A stretch of 40,245 bases of DNA, taken from Gilvimarinus agarilyticus. GTDB taxonomy: Bacteria; Pseudomonadota; Gammaproteobacteria; Pseudomonadales; Cellvibrionaceae. Where the stretch lies: contig NZ_JXCJ01000001.1 of the NCBI RefSeq assembly GCF_000832015.1, positions 883,344-923,588 of the forward strand. The letters run 5' to 3'. A program made the translations under genes and the position numbers. Numbering within the stretch: position 1 is the first letter of the stretch; each line of letters begins with the position of its first letter. Positions 33,660 through 40,245 of this stretch are shown in pieces. The notes beneath the pieces are model-generated. The model ran no database searches. It was not told the origin of the DNA and was given only the letters and a program-made list of their open reading frames with translations.

Positions 33660-34895
33660 ATGAGTAGGAATTTTCTGCAAAAGCTTTTCGTCTTGATAAG
33701 CGTACTAAGTTTGGCGCTATTTAGCGTGCAGGCAAGCGCTGAGAAAAATTCAAAGATCGGTCAACTGCCAGCCATGGGATGGAACAGCTGGAACACTTTT
33801 GACTGTGATGTCGATGAGCAAATGATTCGGGAGATGGCCGATGCCATGGTTGAGTCCGGCATGAAAGACGCCGGCTATGAATACATTAATATCGATGACT
33901 GCTGGCACGGTGAGCGCGACCAAGACGGCAATATCCAGGTCAGTAAAGAGCACTTTCCGTCAGGCATGAAGGCGCTGGCCGATTATGTCCACTCTAAAGG
34001 CTTAAAACTCGGCATTTATTCGGATGCGGGCAACACCACTTGTGCGGGGCGCCCCGGCTCGCGCGGGTATGAGTACCAGGATGCAAAAACCTACGCAGAC
34101 TGGGGTATCGATTACTTAAAGTACGATTGGTGTGATACAGATAAGCTTAACCCGGAGGGCGCTTACACCACAATGCGCGATGCGCTGCATGCGACCGGTC
34201 GGCCCATCTTATACAGTATTTGTGAGTGGGGCGATAATCAGCCGTGGGAGTGGGCAACAGATATAGGTCACAGTTGGCGAATTTCCGGTGATATTTATCC
34301 GTGCTGGGATTGCGGCTACAGCTGGGGTAGCTGGTCGTCGTGGGGCGTGCTGAAAATTCTGGATATGCGTAAAGATTTAAACCTTCGGCAATACGCTAAG
34401 CACGGTCAATGGAACGATATGGATATGATGGAAGTGGGTAACGGTATGACCGCCGCCGAAGATCGGTCTCACTTTTCGTTGTGGGCCATGCTCAACTCAC
34501 CACTGATTGCCGGTAATGACTTGCGCAATATGTCTAAGCAAACCTTAGACATATTAACCAATAAAGACATCATTGCGCTAAACCAAGATGCTGCTGGTGT
34601 ACAGGCTATGCGCTATATCGATGCCGGCGATTTGAATGTTTTTGTGAAGCCGCTAATGAATGGCGATTGGGCCTTTCTGTTTTTAAATCGTGGCGATGAT
34701 ATTTTAACCGTTAATCACGACTGGCAGTTTAATATTGTTAAAGACGACCTTACGGGCCGCTCGATCGACTTTAATAAACAAACGTTCGGCTACAAAGGCT
34801 TGTGGAAGTCATTCAGTGGCGACACGAGTCAACCCTTGCAGCTCAATATTCCTGCTCACGATGTGGTGGTGTTACGGCTCACGCCAAAAGGCTAG
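33660..34895 (+). CDS. GH27 alpha-galactosidase, secreted
   Basis: GH27 alpha-galactosidases remove alpha-1,6-galactose side groups from galactomannan. The 411-residue precursor has a signal peptide (VLISVLSLALFSVQASA, cut before EKNSK). The catalytic barrel opens with LPAMGWNSWNTFDCDVDE and has GYEYINIDDCWH and KGLKLGIYSDAGNTTCAGRPGS. The nucleophile is Asp156 in YLKYDWC and the acid/base is Asp211 in HSWRISGDI. The WNDMDMMEVGN segment and the C-terminal beta-sandwich (VFVKPLMNGDWAFLFLNRGD to VVLRLTPKG) complete the usual two-domain form. It has no binding module. It ends the mannan gene run, closed by a bidirectional terminator. Confidence 0.95.
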   Translation: MSRNFLQKLFVLISVLSLALFSVQASAEKNSKIGQLPAMGWNSWNTFDCDVDEQMIREMADAMVESGMKDAGYEYINIDDCWHGERDQDGNIQVSKEHFPSGMKALADYVHSKGLKLGIYSDAGNTTCAGRPGSRGYEYQDAKTYADWGIDYLKYDWCDTDKLNPEGAYTTMRDALHATGRPILYSICEWGDNQPWEWATDIGHSWRISGDIYPCWDCGYSWGSWSSWGVLKILDMRKDLNLRQYAKHGQWNDMDMMEVGNGMTAAEDRSHFSLWAMLNSPLIAGNDLRNMSKQTLDILTNKDIIALNQDAAGVQAMRYIDAGDLNVFVKPLMNGDWAFLFLNRGDDILTVNHDWQFNIVKDDLTGRSIDFNKQTFGYKGLWKSFSGDTSQPLQLNIPAHDVVVLRLTPKG

Positions 34896-34919
34896 TTTGT
34901 TTGCCGCGCGTAATACCCT

Positions 34920-34952
34920 AAAAAGGCCAGGCTTGAAAAGCCTGGCCTTTTT
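34920..34952. terminator. bidirectional rho-independent terminator
   Basis: GGCCAGGCTT (34925-34934) pairs with AAGCCTGGCC (34938-34947), with five A before it and five T after it. It serves both the GH27 gene (+) and the convergent phosphatase/kinase gene (-). Confidence 0.95.
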
Positions 34953-34961
34953 ATTGGGGTT

Positions 34962-36722
34962 TTAATTGATAAGCAGTGTGATGATCAGCCCCAGCGCTAC
35001 TGCCCAGCCGCTCAATGCGGCGGCTTTCCAAACGCGCTCCGGGTGGCGCTCCATTAGTGGTTTATGTTTTGCGGTCAGCCAGTTGGGGTTGGGTCGTTGT
35101 AAGTCTTTTAGCCACTCCGATAGTGCGTCGTAGCGTTGTGCGGGCTGAATTTGCAGCGCTTTCTCCAGTGCACGGTCGAGCCAGATGGGCACCAAGGGGT
35201 TGTACTGCAACGCGGAGCGGTAGCTTAATTTTTGAAATTGATTGAGCGACATGGCTTTGCCATAGGCTTCACCGTAAGGGCGTTTGCCGGTGAGCATTTC
35301 GTACACCAGTACCGCGATAGAAAATTGGTCTGAGCGCGGTCCGGTGCGGCCACCGTAGCGATACTCCGGGGCGGAGTAGTCCAGTGTGCCCAGAATATGA
35401 TCGGGTGTAATAGCTGATCCCATTTCTTGTATTCCGGCCACCCAGCAAGAGCCAAAATCGATTAAACAGGCCCCCTGGGTACCCAGTACGACATTGTCAG
35501 GTTTTAAGTCCTGGTGCAGCGTGTCTTTGCGGTGCAGGGCGCGTATGCCGGTTACCAGTTGCTCTGCCAGCTCCACGGCATCTGACACTTCGAGAGGAGC
35601 CCGCTCTTTGATGACTTGCGATAGCGTTGGCCCGGGAATGTACTCGGTTAAATAATACAGACACGAGCGCGGCTCCGGCGGCTCTACCACCCGCACGATG
35701 TGCCGGTTACTGATGCGCGCCCCAATCCAGCTCTCTTGCACAAAGCGCTCGATATAAGCCGGGTCGTCCTCATAATTAATCGAAGGTGTTTTCATGACCA
35801 GGTTTTTACCGTCGGGCGCCTTCACCAGATACACCTGACTGCGCTCGGACTCGTGCATGATTTTCTCGACGGTGAGCCCGTCAATGGTTTTGCCTACATC
35901 CAGCAAAGGCGCAAAGGGCAGCCGCGATAATACGGTGACCGCATCGGCTTGGCTCGAAGCGCCCAACTGCTCGACTCGGGCCAGCTGCACACTAATGTTG
36001 TCATCGCAACCGGCGTCCATGGCGGTTTGGTGCAACGTGTCACACAGCGTTTGTAGGTCGCTGTTTTGGTTTAATAAGGTCTCGAGAGTTTTATGGTCGA
36101 CCCAGTCGTGCACGCCATCGGTACTGAGCATAAAAACATCACCCAGTTCGACCTCGTAGGTTTGCATATCGACTTCCAGGTTTAAGTCGGCACCCATAGC
36201 GCGGCTTAAGTAAGTTGTGCGGCGATCAATTTTTTGCGTGTGATCACGTGTGAGCAATTCTAGCTGACCGGCGCGCAGGCGATAAATTCGACTGTCGCCC
36301 ACATGAAAGGTAAACAGTTTGTCGCCTTTGATCACAATAATGCTCAGGGTGGTAAGGTAACCCTCTTGCCGCACGCTGTTTTGACTTTGACTCCATAAAT
36401 AACGGTTGAGCGATTGAATAACCCGGTTGGCGGATTGCCCGGTACGCCAGGTATCAGGCGTGGCATAGTAGTCCGTTAAAAAGCCGGTAATAGCGGTTTG
36501 ACTGGCCTGGCGTGCGGCATCGCTGGTGCTGACACCGTCGGCAATGGCTATGGCAACGCCTTTAGTGGTCAGTGCCGCCCCTTCGGGGAATCGTGCTCCA
36601 ACTGTATCTTGATTTTCGGCTTTGCGTCCGGCATCGCTCAGTTGCGCAAATTCGAGTTTTAGGGATGACTGGATATGCTCCATTGGGACCGTGCCTGATT
36701 GTTGTTCTTGTGGCGATATCAT
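34962..36722 (-). CDS. bifunctional PP2C phosphatase / Ser-Thr kinase membrane protein
   Basis: This 586-residue protein joins a PP2C phosphatase domain (about 22-252) to a Hanks-type kinase domain (about 280-545) and a C-terminal membrane helix (about 564-584, ALSGWAVALGLIITLLI). Metal-binding acidic residues of the phosphatase are visible: Asp62 in IADGVST, Asp201 in STDGVHD, Asp241 in CDDNIS, and the strand FHVGDSRIYRL. In the kinase, Lys311 (VMKTP) and the DFG Asp422 are present, but the catalytic loop reads HQDLKPDN (403-410) where most kinases have HRD, and the glycine loop is poorly conserved. AGGA lies nine bases before the ATG. Related fusion genes lie next to nitrate-assimilation genes in pseudomonads, as here next to nasA, so a role in control of nitrate uptake is likely but inferred. 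Confidence 0.92.
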   Translation of the reverse strand: MISPQEQQSGTVPMEHIQSSLKLEFAQLSDAGRKAENQDTVGARFPEGAALTTKGVAIAIADGVSTSDAARQASQTAITGFLTDYYATPDTWRTGQSANRVIQSLNRYLWSQSQNSVRQEGYLTTLSIIVIKGDKLFTFHVGDSRIYRLRAGQLELLTRDHTQKIDRRTTYLSRAMGADLNLEVDMQTYEVELGDVFMLSTDGVHDWVDHKTLETLLNQNSDLQTLCDTLHQTAMDAGCDDNISVQLARVEQLGASSQADAVTVLSRLPFAPLLDVGKTIDGLTVEKIMHESERSQVYLVKAPDGKNLVMKTPSINYEDDPAYIERFVQESWIGARISNRHIVRVVEPPEPRSCLYYLTEYIPGPTLSQVIKERAPLEVSDAVELAEQLVTGIRALHRKDTLHQDLKPDNVVLGTQGACLIDFGSCWVAGIQEMGSAITPDHILGTLDYSAPEYRYGGRTGPRSDQFSIAVLVYEMLTGKRPYGEAYGKAMSLNQFQKLSYRSALQYNPLVPIWLDRALEKALQIQPAQRYDALSEWLKDLQRPNPNWLTAKHKPLMERHPERVWKAAALSGWAVALGLIITLLIN

Positions 36723-36739
36723 AGCGCTTCCTGTCGATG

Positions 36740-36766
36740 AAAAAAAAGCGGATCCGAAGATCCGCT
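36740..36766 (-). terminator. rho-independent terminator of nasA (TTCG tetraloop)
   Basis: On the - strand AGCGGATC-TTCG-GATCCGCT is followed by seven more T (eight counting the last stem base). The stable TTCG tetraloop and long T run make this a strong terminator, placed between nasA and the phosphatase/kinase gene. Confidence 0.95.
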
Positions 36767-36788
36767 ACAGACACGGGGAAAAGTTGAG

Positions 36789-38264
36789 TTAGGTAAGTTC
36801 GATCTGCGCTAACGAGCCGTCTTCATTGGTTTCGGTCATGTGGCCTTTAGGCTCTTCTAAAAACTGTACAACACCGAAGATAACTAAGGCGCAGCCGCCG
36901 ATCACCATAAAGAAGGTCGAGGCATCCACAAAGCTGTAAATCGTCAGGAAGGTTACGGCACCCACATTGCCGTAGGCGCCAGCCATGCCGGCAATTTGAC
37001 CGGTCATGCGACGCTTAACCAATGGGACCATGGCAAATACCGCACCTTCACCGGCCTGAACAAAAAACGAACAGAACATGACGGCAACCACCGCGAGGGC
37101 TACGGGCCAGCCGGCGTCCACTTGCGACAGCGTAAAGTAACCAATAGTGAGGCCAACAATAAAAATAGACATGGACAAGCGGCGGCCGCACTTGTCGCTA
37201 ATGTAACCGCCGCCGGGGCGAGCGACTAAGTTCATAAAGGCGTAGGCGGCACCTAATGCACCGGCCATTGCCAGGCTCATGCCTTCAAAGGTTTCGAGGA
37301 AGAACGCCGGTAGCATAGATACCACCGCCAGCTCAGAGCCAAAGGTGACAAAGTAAGCCCAGTCGAGAATCGCCACCTGTTTGAATTTGTATTTGTCGTG
37401 CTCGGGTACTTCGGCGCCCTGCAGCATGTCTTTGTTTACACGATAAATTTGCGAGAACTGATAGGCGCACAGGACGATCAACACCAGGTACATCAGGTAG
37501 GTGGTGCTTTGAGTCAGCAGGCCAACGCCGGAGGGGGACAGCTTCCAGGCCAGTACCGCCAAGATAAAGTACATGGGCAGGTTCATCGCCAGGTAAAAGT
37601 AAAAGTCTTTTTTGCTGGTAACTTCCAGGCCGCCGCTCTTTTTGGGCTTAAAGTACGTTGAGCCTTTTGGGGTGTTGCGGGCACGCAAATAAAACACAAT
37701 AGAGTACGCCATAGCCATTAAGCCGGTAACACCAATGGCGTAGCGCCAGCCGTCGTCACCACCAAACATCAAGGCAACAGTTGGCAAGGTAAAGGCCGCT
37801 GCGGCCGAGCCAAAGTTACCCCAGCCGCCATAGACGCCTTCGGCTAAACCTACTTGGCGGGCCGGAAACCATTCGCCCACTAAGCGAATGCCAATCACAA
37901 AGCCGGCGCCGACAAAGCCCAGTAAAAAGCGAGTAAGCGCCAGTTGCTCGTAAGTTTGTGCCGAGGCAAACGCCAGGCACATCAAGCCGCCCGAGGCGAG
38001 TAGTAAGCTGTAAACGATGCGGGGGCCGAATCGATCCACCAATATACCCACCACAATCCGTGCGGGAATAGTAAGCGCCACATTCAGAATCAGCAGTGCT
38101 TTCCACTGGCTGATATCCATATCGAAGGCTTCCATGATCAGCGGTTTCAGTGGCGCGTGGCTAAACCACACGACAAACGTTAAGAAAAAGGCAAACCACG
38201 TCAGGTGTAACAGGCGAATGTTCTCGCGCGTGACATCCAATAAATTAAGTTTCGATGAGCTCAT
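36789..38264 (-). CDS. nasA: nitrate/nitrite MFS transporter (NarK/NasA family)
   Basis: A 491-residue MFS protein of the nitrate-nitrite porter family, with about 12 hydrophobic helices. The two family signatures are visible: [18 protein letters not shown] in the fifth-helix region, with the nitrate-binding Arg, and [20 protein letters not shown] in the second half. [18 protein letters not shown] at the N-terminus is also typical. It probably takes up nitrate for assimilation, because it is preceded by a sigma-54 promoter and followed by a phosphatase/kinase gene known from nas loci, and no respiratory nar genes are seen here. The cytoplasmic loop between helices 6 and 7 contains [20 protein letters not shown]. 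No nitrate reductase gene lies in the window. Confidence 0.9.
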   Translation of the reverse strand: MSSSKLNLLDVTRENIRLLHLTWFAFFLTFVVWFSHAPLKPLIMEAFDMDISQWKALLILNVALTIPARIVVGILVDRFGPRIVYSLLLASGGLMCLAFASAQTYEQLALTRFLLGFVGAGFVIGIRLVGEWFPARQVGLAEGVYGGWGNFGSAAAAFTLPTVALMFGGDDGWRYAIGVTGLMAMAYSIVFYLRARNTPKGSTYFKPKKSGGLEVTSKKDFYFYLAMNLPMYFILAVLAWKLSPSGVGLLTQSTTYLMYLVLIVLCAYQFSQIYRVNKDMLQGAEVPEHDKYKFKQVAILDWAYFVTFGSELAVVSMLPAFFLETFEGMSLAMAGALGAAYAFMNLVARPGGGYISDKCGRRLSMSIFIVGLTIGYFTLSQVDAGWPVALAVVAVMFCSFFVQAGEGAVFAMVPLVKRRMTGQIAGMAGAYGNVGAVTFLTIYSFVDASTFFMVIGGCALVIFGVVQFLEEPKGHMTETNEDGSLAQIELT

Positions 38265-38284
38265 GTGCTAATCCGTCTATTCGG

Positions 38285-38307
38285 GCGCGACCATCAATGG
38301 TCGGCGC
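38285..38307 (-). promoter_or_regulatory. leader hairpin just upstream of nasA
   Basis: On the - strand GCG-(C)-CGACC-ATTGAT-GGTCG-CGC forms an eight-base-pair stem with one bulge, ending 20 bases before the nasA ATG. The six-base loop has A at position 1 and G at position 4, as in RNA targets of ANTAR proteins such as NasT, but a second matching hairpin is not evident and the loop ends could pair. A hairpin is clear; its role is not. Confidence 0.4.
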
Positions 38308-38360
38308 GGTGAGTCGGTGTGGGCCTGGTGCCCGCTAAGGTTGCTATCCATAGGGGCTAT

Positions 38361-38376
38361 AGCAAGCGCTGTGCCA
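38361..38376 (-). promoter_or_regulatory. sigma-54 promoter of nasA
   Basis: The - strand reads TGGCACAGCGCTTGCT: the -24 element TGGCAC and the -12 element TTGCT with exact spacing, matching the sigma-54 consensus. Transcription would start near 38351, giving a leader of about 85 bases before the nasA ATG. This implies activation by an enhancer-binding protein such as NtrC. Confidence 0.85.
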
Positions 38377-38489
38377 CAGGTAGTACGCAAAAAAGTAGGG
38401 CAGGCTTCGAGCCCTTTATTATCAATTTTTGCTGTTTTTGTTTTCTTCTGGTGCGCGAGCGGTCGGAGTGCCTCGCTATGTGCGTGCTC

Positions 38490-38514
38490 TTGGTGCGGTT
38501 AAAGTTTTGGTGCG
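38490..38514. promoter_or_regulatory. direct repeats, possible NtrC-type enhancer sites
   Basis: TTGGTGCG occurs at 38490-38497 and 38507-38514, 17 bases apart, with another TGGTGC at 38515. TGGTGC is a half-site of the NtrC consensus, and the distance (about 115-150 bases upstream of the sigma-54 promoter) suits an enhancer. A full palindromic NtrC site is not present, so this is tentative. The rest of the 508-bp gap between nasA and the GPH transporter shows no gene; the small open frames here have no protein-like features. Confidence 0.45.
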
Positions 38515-38772
38515 TGGTGCATTAATGTGCTCGAGTGCACCGCGGTGGTTCGCTGTTGGGGCAGGCCGGAAATCCGAAGCCGAGGGCCTGTTAATGCAAA
38601 CGGTATCGTTAAAGCTTTGATGGCACCCGGTTTTTCACGGTTTTTGCTGTACATTTTTGGGGGGTAACCCTATGCTCCCCTGTGCCTGTTAAAGTGCTGG
38701 CGGGCCACGGTAATACTAGCCATTGAGCCAAAAAATACCCTATAACAACACCAACCTGACAAGAGGTGGAGA

Positions 38773-40245
38773 GTGACTACCCCGACCAAACAAAAATTAT
38801 CCATAATTGAGAAAAGCGGCTACGCCATGGGCGACGCCGCGGCCAATTTGGTGTGGCGCGGCGCGCTGGCCTATTTAGCGGTGTTTTATACCGACACCCT
38901 GGGCATTACTGCGGCTGCAGCTGCGGCACTGTTATTGTTGGTGCGGGTATCGGACGGTATTACCGACATTATTATGGGGATGATTGCCGATCGCACCTAC
39001 ACTAAATACGGTAAATTTCGTCCCTGGATCTTGTGGTCGGCCCCGGTGCTGGGGCTATTTATGGTGCTGGCGTTTACCGCCCCGGATATTAGCCCCGAGA
39101 TGAAGGTGGTGTGGGCCTATTTTACCTATATCGGTTTGACCCTCGCCTACACGGTTAACAATGTCCCTTATTCGGCCTTGATGGGGGTCATGACCTCCAG
39201 CCATGAAGAGCGCAGCGTGTTATCCGGCTACCGTTTTGCCGGGGCCTTTTTAGGTGGCGCCTTGGTGATGGCGGGCACACCGTATCTGGTGGAGTATTTC
39301 GGCCAGGGGGATGAGGCCAAAGGCTATCAGCAAACCATGTATGTGTTTGCGGTACTATTGGTGGCGCTGTGCGTGGTTACGTTTATGACCACCAAAGAGC
39401 GTATTGTACCTACGTCAAATACCGGCTCGTTTAAAAAAGAATTTAAAGATCTGCTGTTTAATCTGCCGTTTATTATCGTTCCGCTGCTGTCGGTTTCGCT
39501 GTTCTTTTTTAGTTTGACGCAGGCCGAGGACGCCACCTATAAACTCAACCCCTGGGTTATGGGGCCGTTGTGTGCCGTGGTGCTTATGGGTACCGGCTAT
39601 TTGATTCGCACGTTAATCAACCGCCCCGAAGGAGCCGGCACTCCGTCTCAGCGCGACCTGATTGACCTGTTAACCAATAAGCCGTGGTTGATGATTTTGG
39701 GTCTGGGTTTTTTGACCATGCTGTTTAACGGCATTAAGTATGTGGTTATCGCCTACTACTTTAAACATTACTTGCAAGAACCCACCATGACTGGCATGTA
39801 CTTTCTGGCGCTGTTGATTACTTCAATCTTCGCCGCCTTTGTGTGCGGTTACTTTACCCGTTTGGTGGGTAAAAAGACGCTGTTTATCGCCTCGCTGATT
39901 ATCAGTGGTGTGCTCACCTGTTGTATCTCTTTGCTGGATCGCAACGATGTGACCGGCTTGTTTGTACTGGGCTGCGCCGCCGAGTTCTTTGCCGCGTTTA
40001 TGCCGGTACTTACCTTTAGCATGCTGGGCGACGCCGCCGACTATTCCGAGTGGAAACACGGCCGTCGTGCCACGGGCCTGTTTTATTCCGCCGGTAGTTT
40101 TATTCAGAAAACCGGCGGCGGCTTTGCCGGCGCGCTGGTGTTGATGGTGCTGGGCGGTTATGGCTATGTGGGTACCGATCCGAGCACGATTGCGCAAACT
40201 ACCGACGGTATGGTGATGTTAATGAGCTGGATTCCGGCGGTATTT
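38773..40245 (+). CDS. GPH-family sugar:cation symporter (3' end missing)
   Basis: The frame starts at a GTG with AGAGGTGGA just upstream and stays open to the window edge (491 codons), so the C-terminus is cut off. It is a polytopic MFS-type protein of the glycoside-pentoside-hexuronide family. Family marks are EKSGYAMGDAAANLVWR near the N-terminus, DGITDIIMGMIADRTYTKYGKFRPWILW (helix 2-3 loop), YTVNNVPYSALMGVMTSSHEERSVLSGYRF, and later MLGDAADYSEWKHGRRATGLFYS. Members take up oligosaccharides or glycosides with H+ or Na+. The sugar is not evident; it lies on the far side of nasA from the mannan genes and has no copy of the mannan operator in its leader. Confidence 0.9.
   Translation, partial: MTTPTKQKLSIIEKSGYAMGDAAANLVWRGALAYLAVFYTDTLGITAAAAAALLLLVRVSDGITDIIMGMIADRTYTKYGKFRPWILWSAPVLGLFMVLAFTAPDISPEMKVVWAYFTYIGLTLAYTVNNVPYSALMGVMTSSHEERSVLSGYRFAGAFLGGALVMAGTPYLVEYFGQGDEAKGYQQTMYVFAVLLVALCVVTFMTTKERIVPTSNTGSFKKEFKDLLFNLPFIIVPLLSVSLFFFSLTQAEDATYKLNPWVMGPLCAVVLMGTGYLIRTLINRPEGAGTPSQRDLIDLLTNKPWLMILGLGFLTMLFNGIKYVVIAYYFKHYLQEPTMTGMYFLALLITSIFAAFVCGYFTRLVGKKTLFIASLIISGVLTCCISLLDRNDVTGLFVLGCAAEFFAAFMPVLTFSMLGDAADYSEWKHGRRATGLFYSAGSFIQKTGGGFAGALVLMVLGGYGYVGTDPSTIAQTTDGMVMLMSWIPAVF

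Noticed and set aside
38317-38620. Three short + strand reading frames (61-68 residues) in the nasA-GPH gap
   Set aside because: No ribosome-binding sites, Cys/Ser/Trp-rich compositions unlike proteins, and overlap with the sigma-54 promoter region of nasA.
39823-40197. A 124-residue - strand frame rich in Lys, Gln and Gly
   Set aside because: It is the antisense of the well-supported GPH transporter gene.

Overview
The window looks like part of the chromosome of a free-living, probably marine, polysaccharide-degrading gammaproteobacterium of the Cellvibrionaceae type. This is inferred from gene content and order: a Pil-Chp chemosensory block, the ftsY-ftsE-ftsX-rpoH order, large TonB-dependent receptors of the Xanthomonas/Caulobacter class, and a compact beta-mannan locus resembling those known in Cellvibrio. 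No rRNA, tRNA, IS element, phage gene or CRISPR array was seen.

Layout. (1) 1-7245, + strand: the 3' end of a twitching-motility chemosensory operon (chpA, missing its 5' end, then chpB-like and chpC-like genes). (2) 7598-11251: a TonB-dependent receptor and a small secreted partner of unknown function, closed by a strong terminator. (3) 11305-13283: a GNAT acetyltransferase gene broken by one in-frame stop, rsmE, and an exported glutathione-peroxidase-like protein. (4) 15140 down to 13284, - strand: a guanidine-II (mini-ykkC) riboswitch followed by a SugE/Gdx exporter and four closely packed small genes (PH-domain membrane protein, small membrane protein, outer-membrane barrel, CPXCG zinc-ribbon-like protein). 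(5) 15289-24070: mostly housekeeping genes (Kef-type antiporter, CPBP protease, trmB, DUF423 protein, rpoH, ftsX, ftsE, ftsY, rsmD, coaD). (6) 24045-34895: a periplasmic binding protein and the mannan locus: mannose isomerase-like AGE enzyme, LacI-family regulator, SSS transporter, GH130 mannosylglucose phosphorylase, cellobiose/mannobiose 2-epimerase, GH5 mannanase lipoprotein and GH27 alpha-galactosidase. (7) 34962-38376, - strand: nitrate transporter nasA with a sigma-54 promoter, and a PP2C-phosphatase/kinase fusion. (8) 38773-end: a GPH-family sugar symporter cut by the window edge.

How the mannan locus should work (inference from families). GH5 cuts mannan at the cell surface and GH27 removes galactose side groups. 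Mannobiose enters through the SSS transporter and is epimerised to mannosyl-glucose. GH130 then phosphorolyses it to mannose-1-phosphate and glucose, and free mannose is isomerised to fructose. A 14-bp operator of the form TGTAACCGGTTACA recurs at three promoters in the locus and is the likely target of the LacI-type regulator.

I did not find a clearly unprecedented system. The best leads are the possible five-gene operon behind the guanidine riboswitch, the operator-defined mannan regulon, the AE hexanucleotide tract in chpA, and the sigma-54-driven nitrate transporter next to a phosphatase/kinase with an altered catalytic loop.
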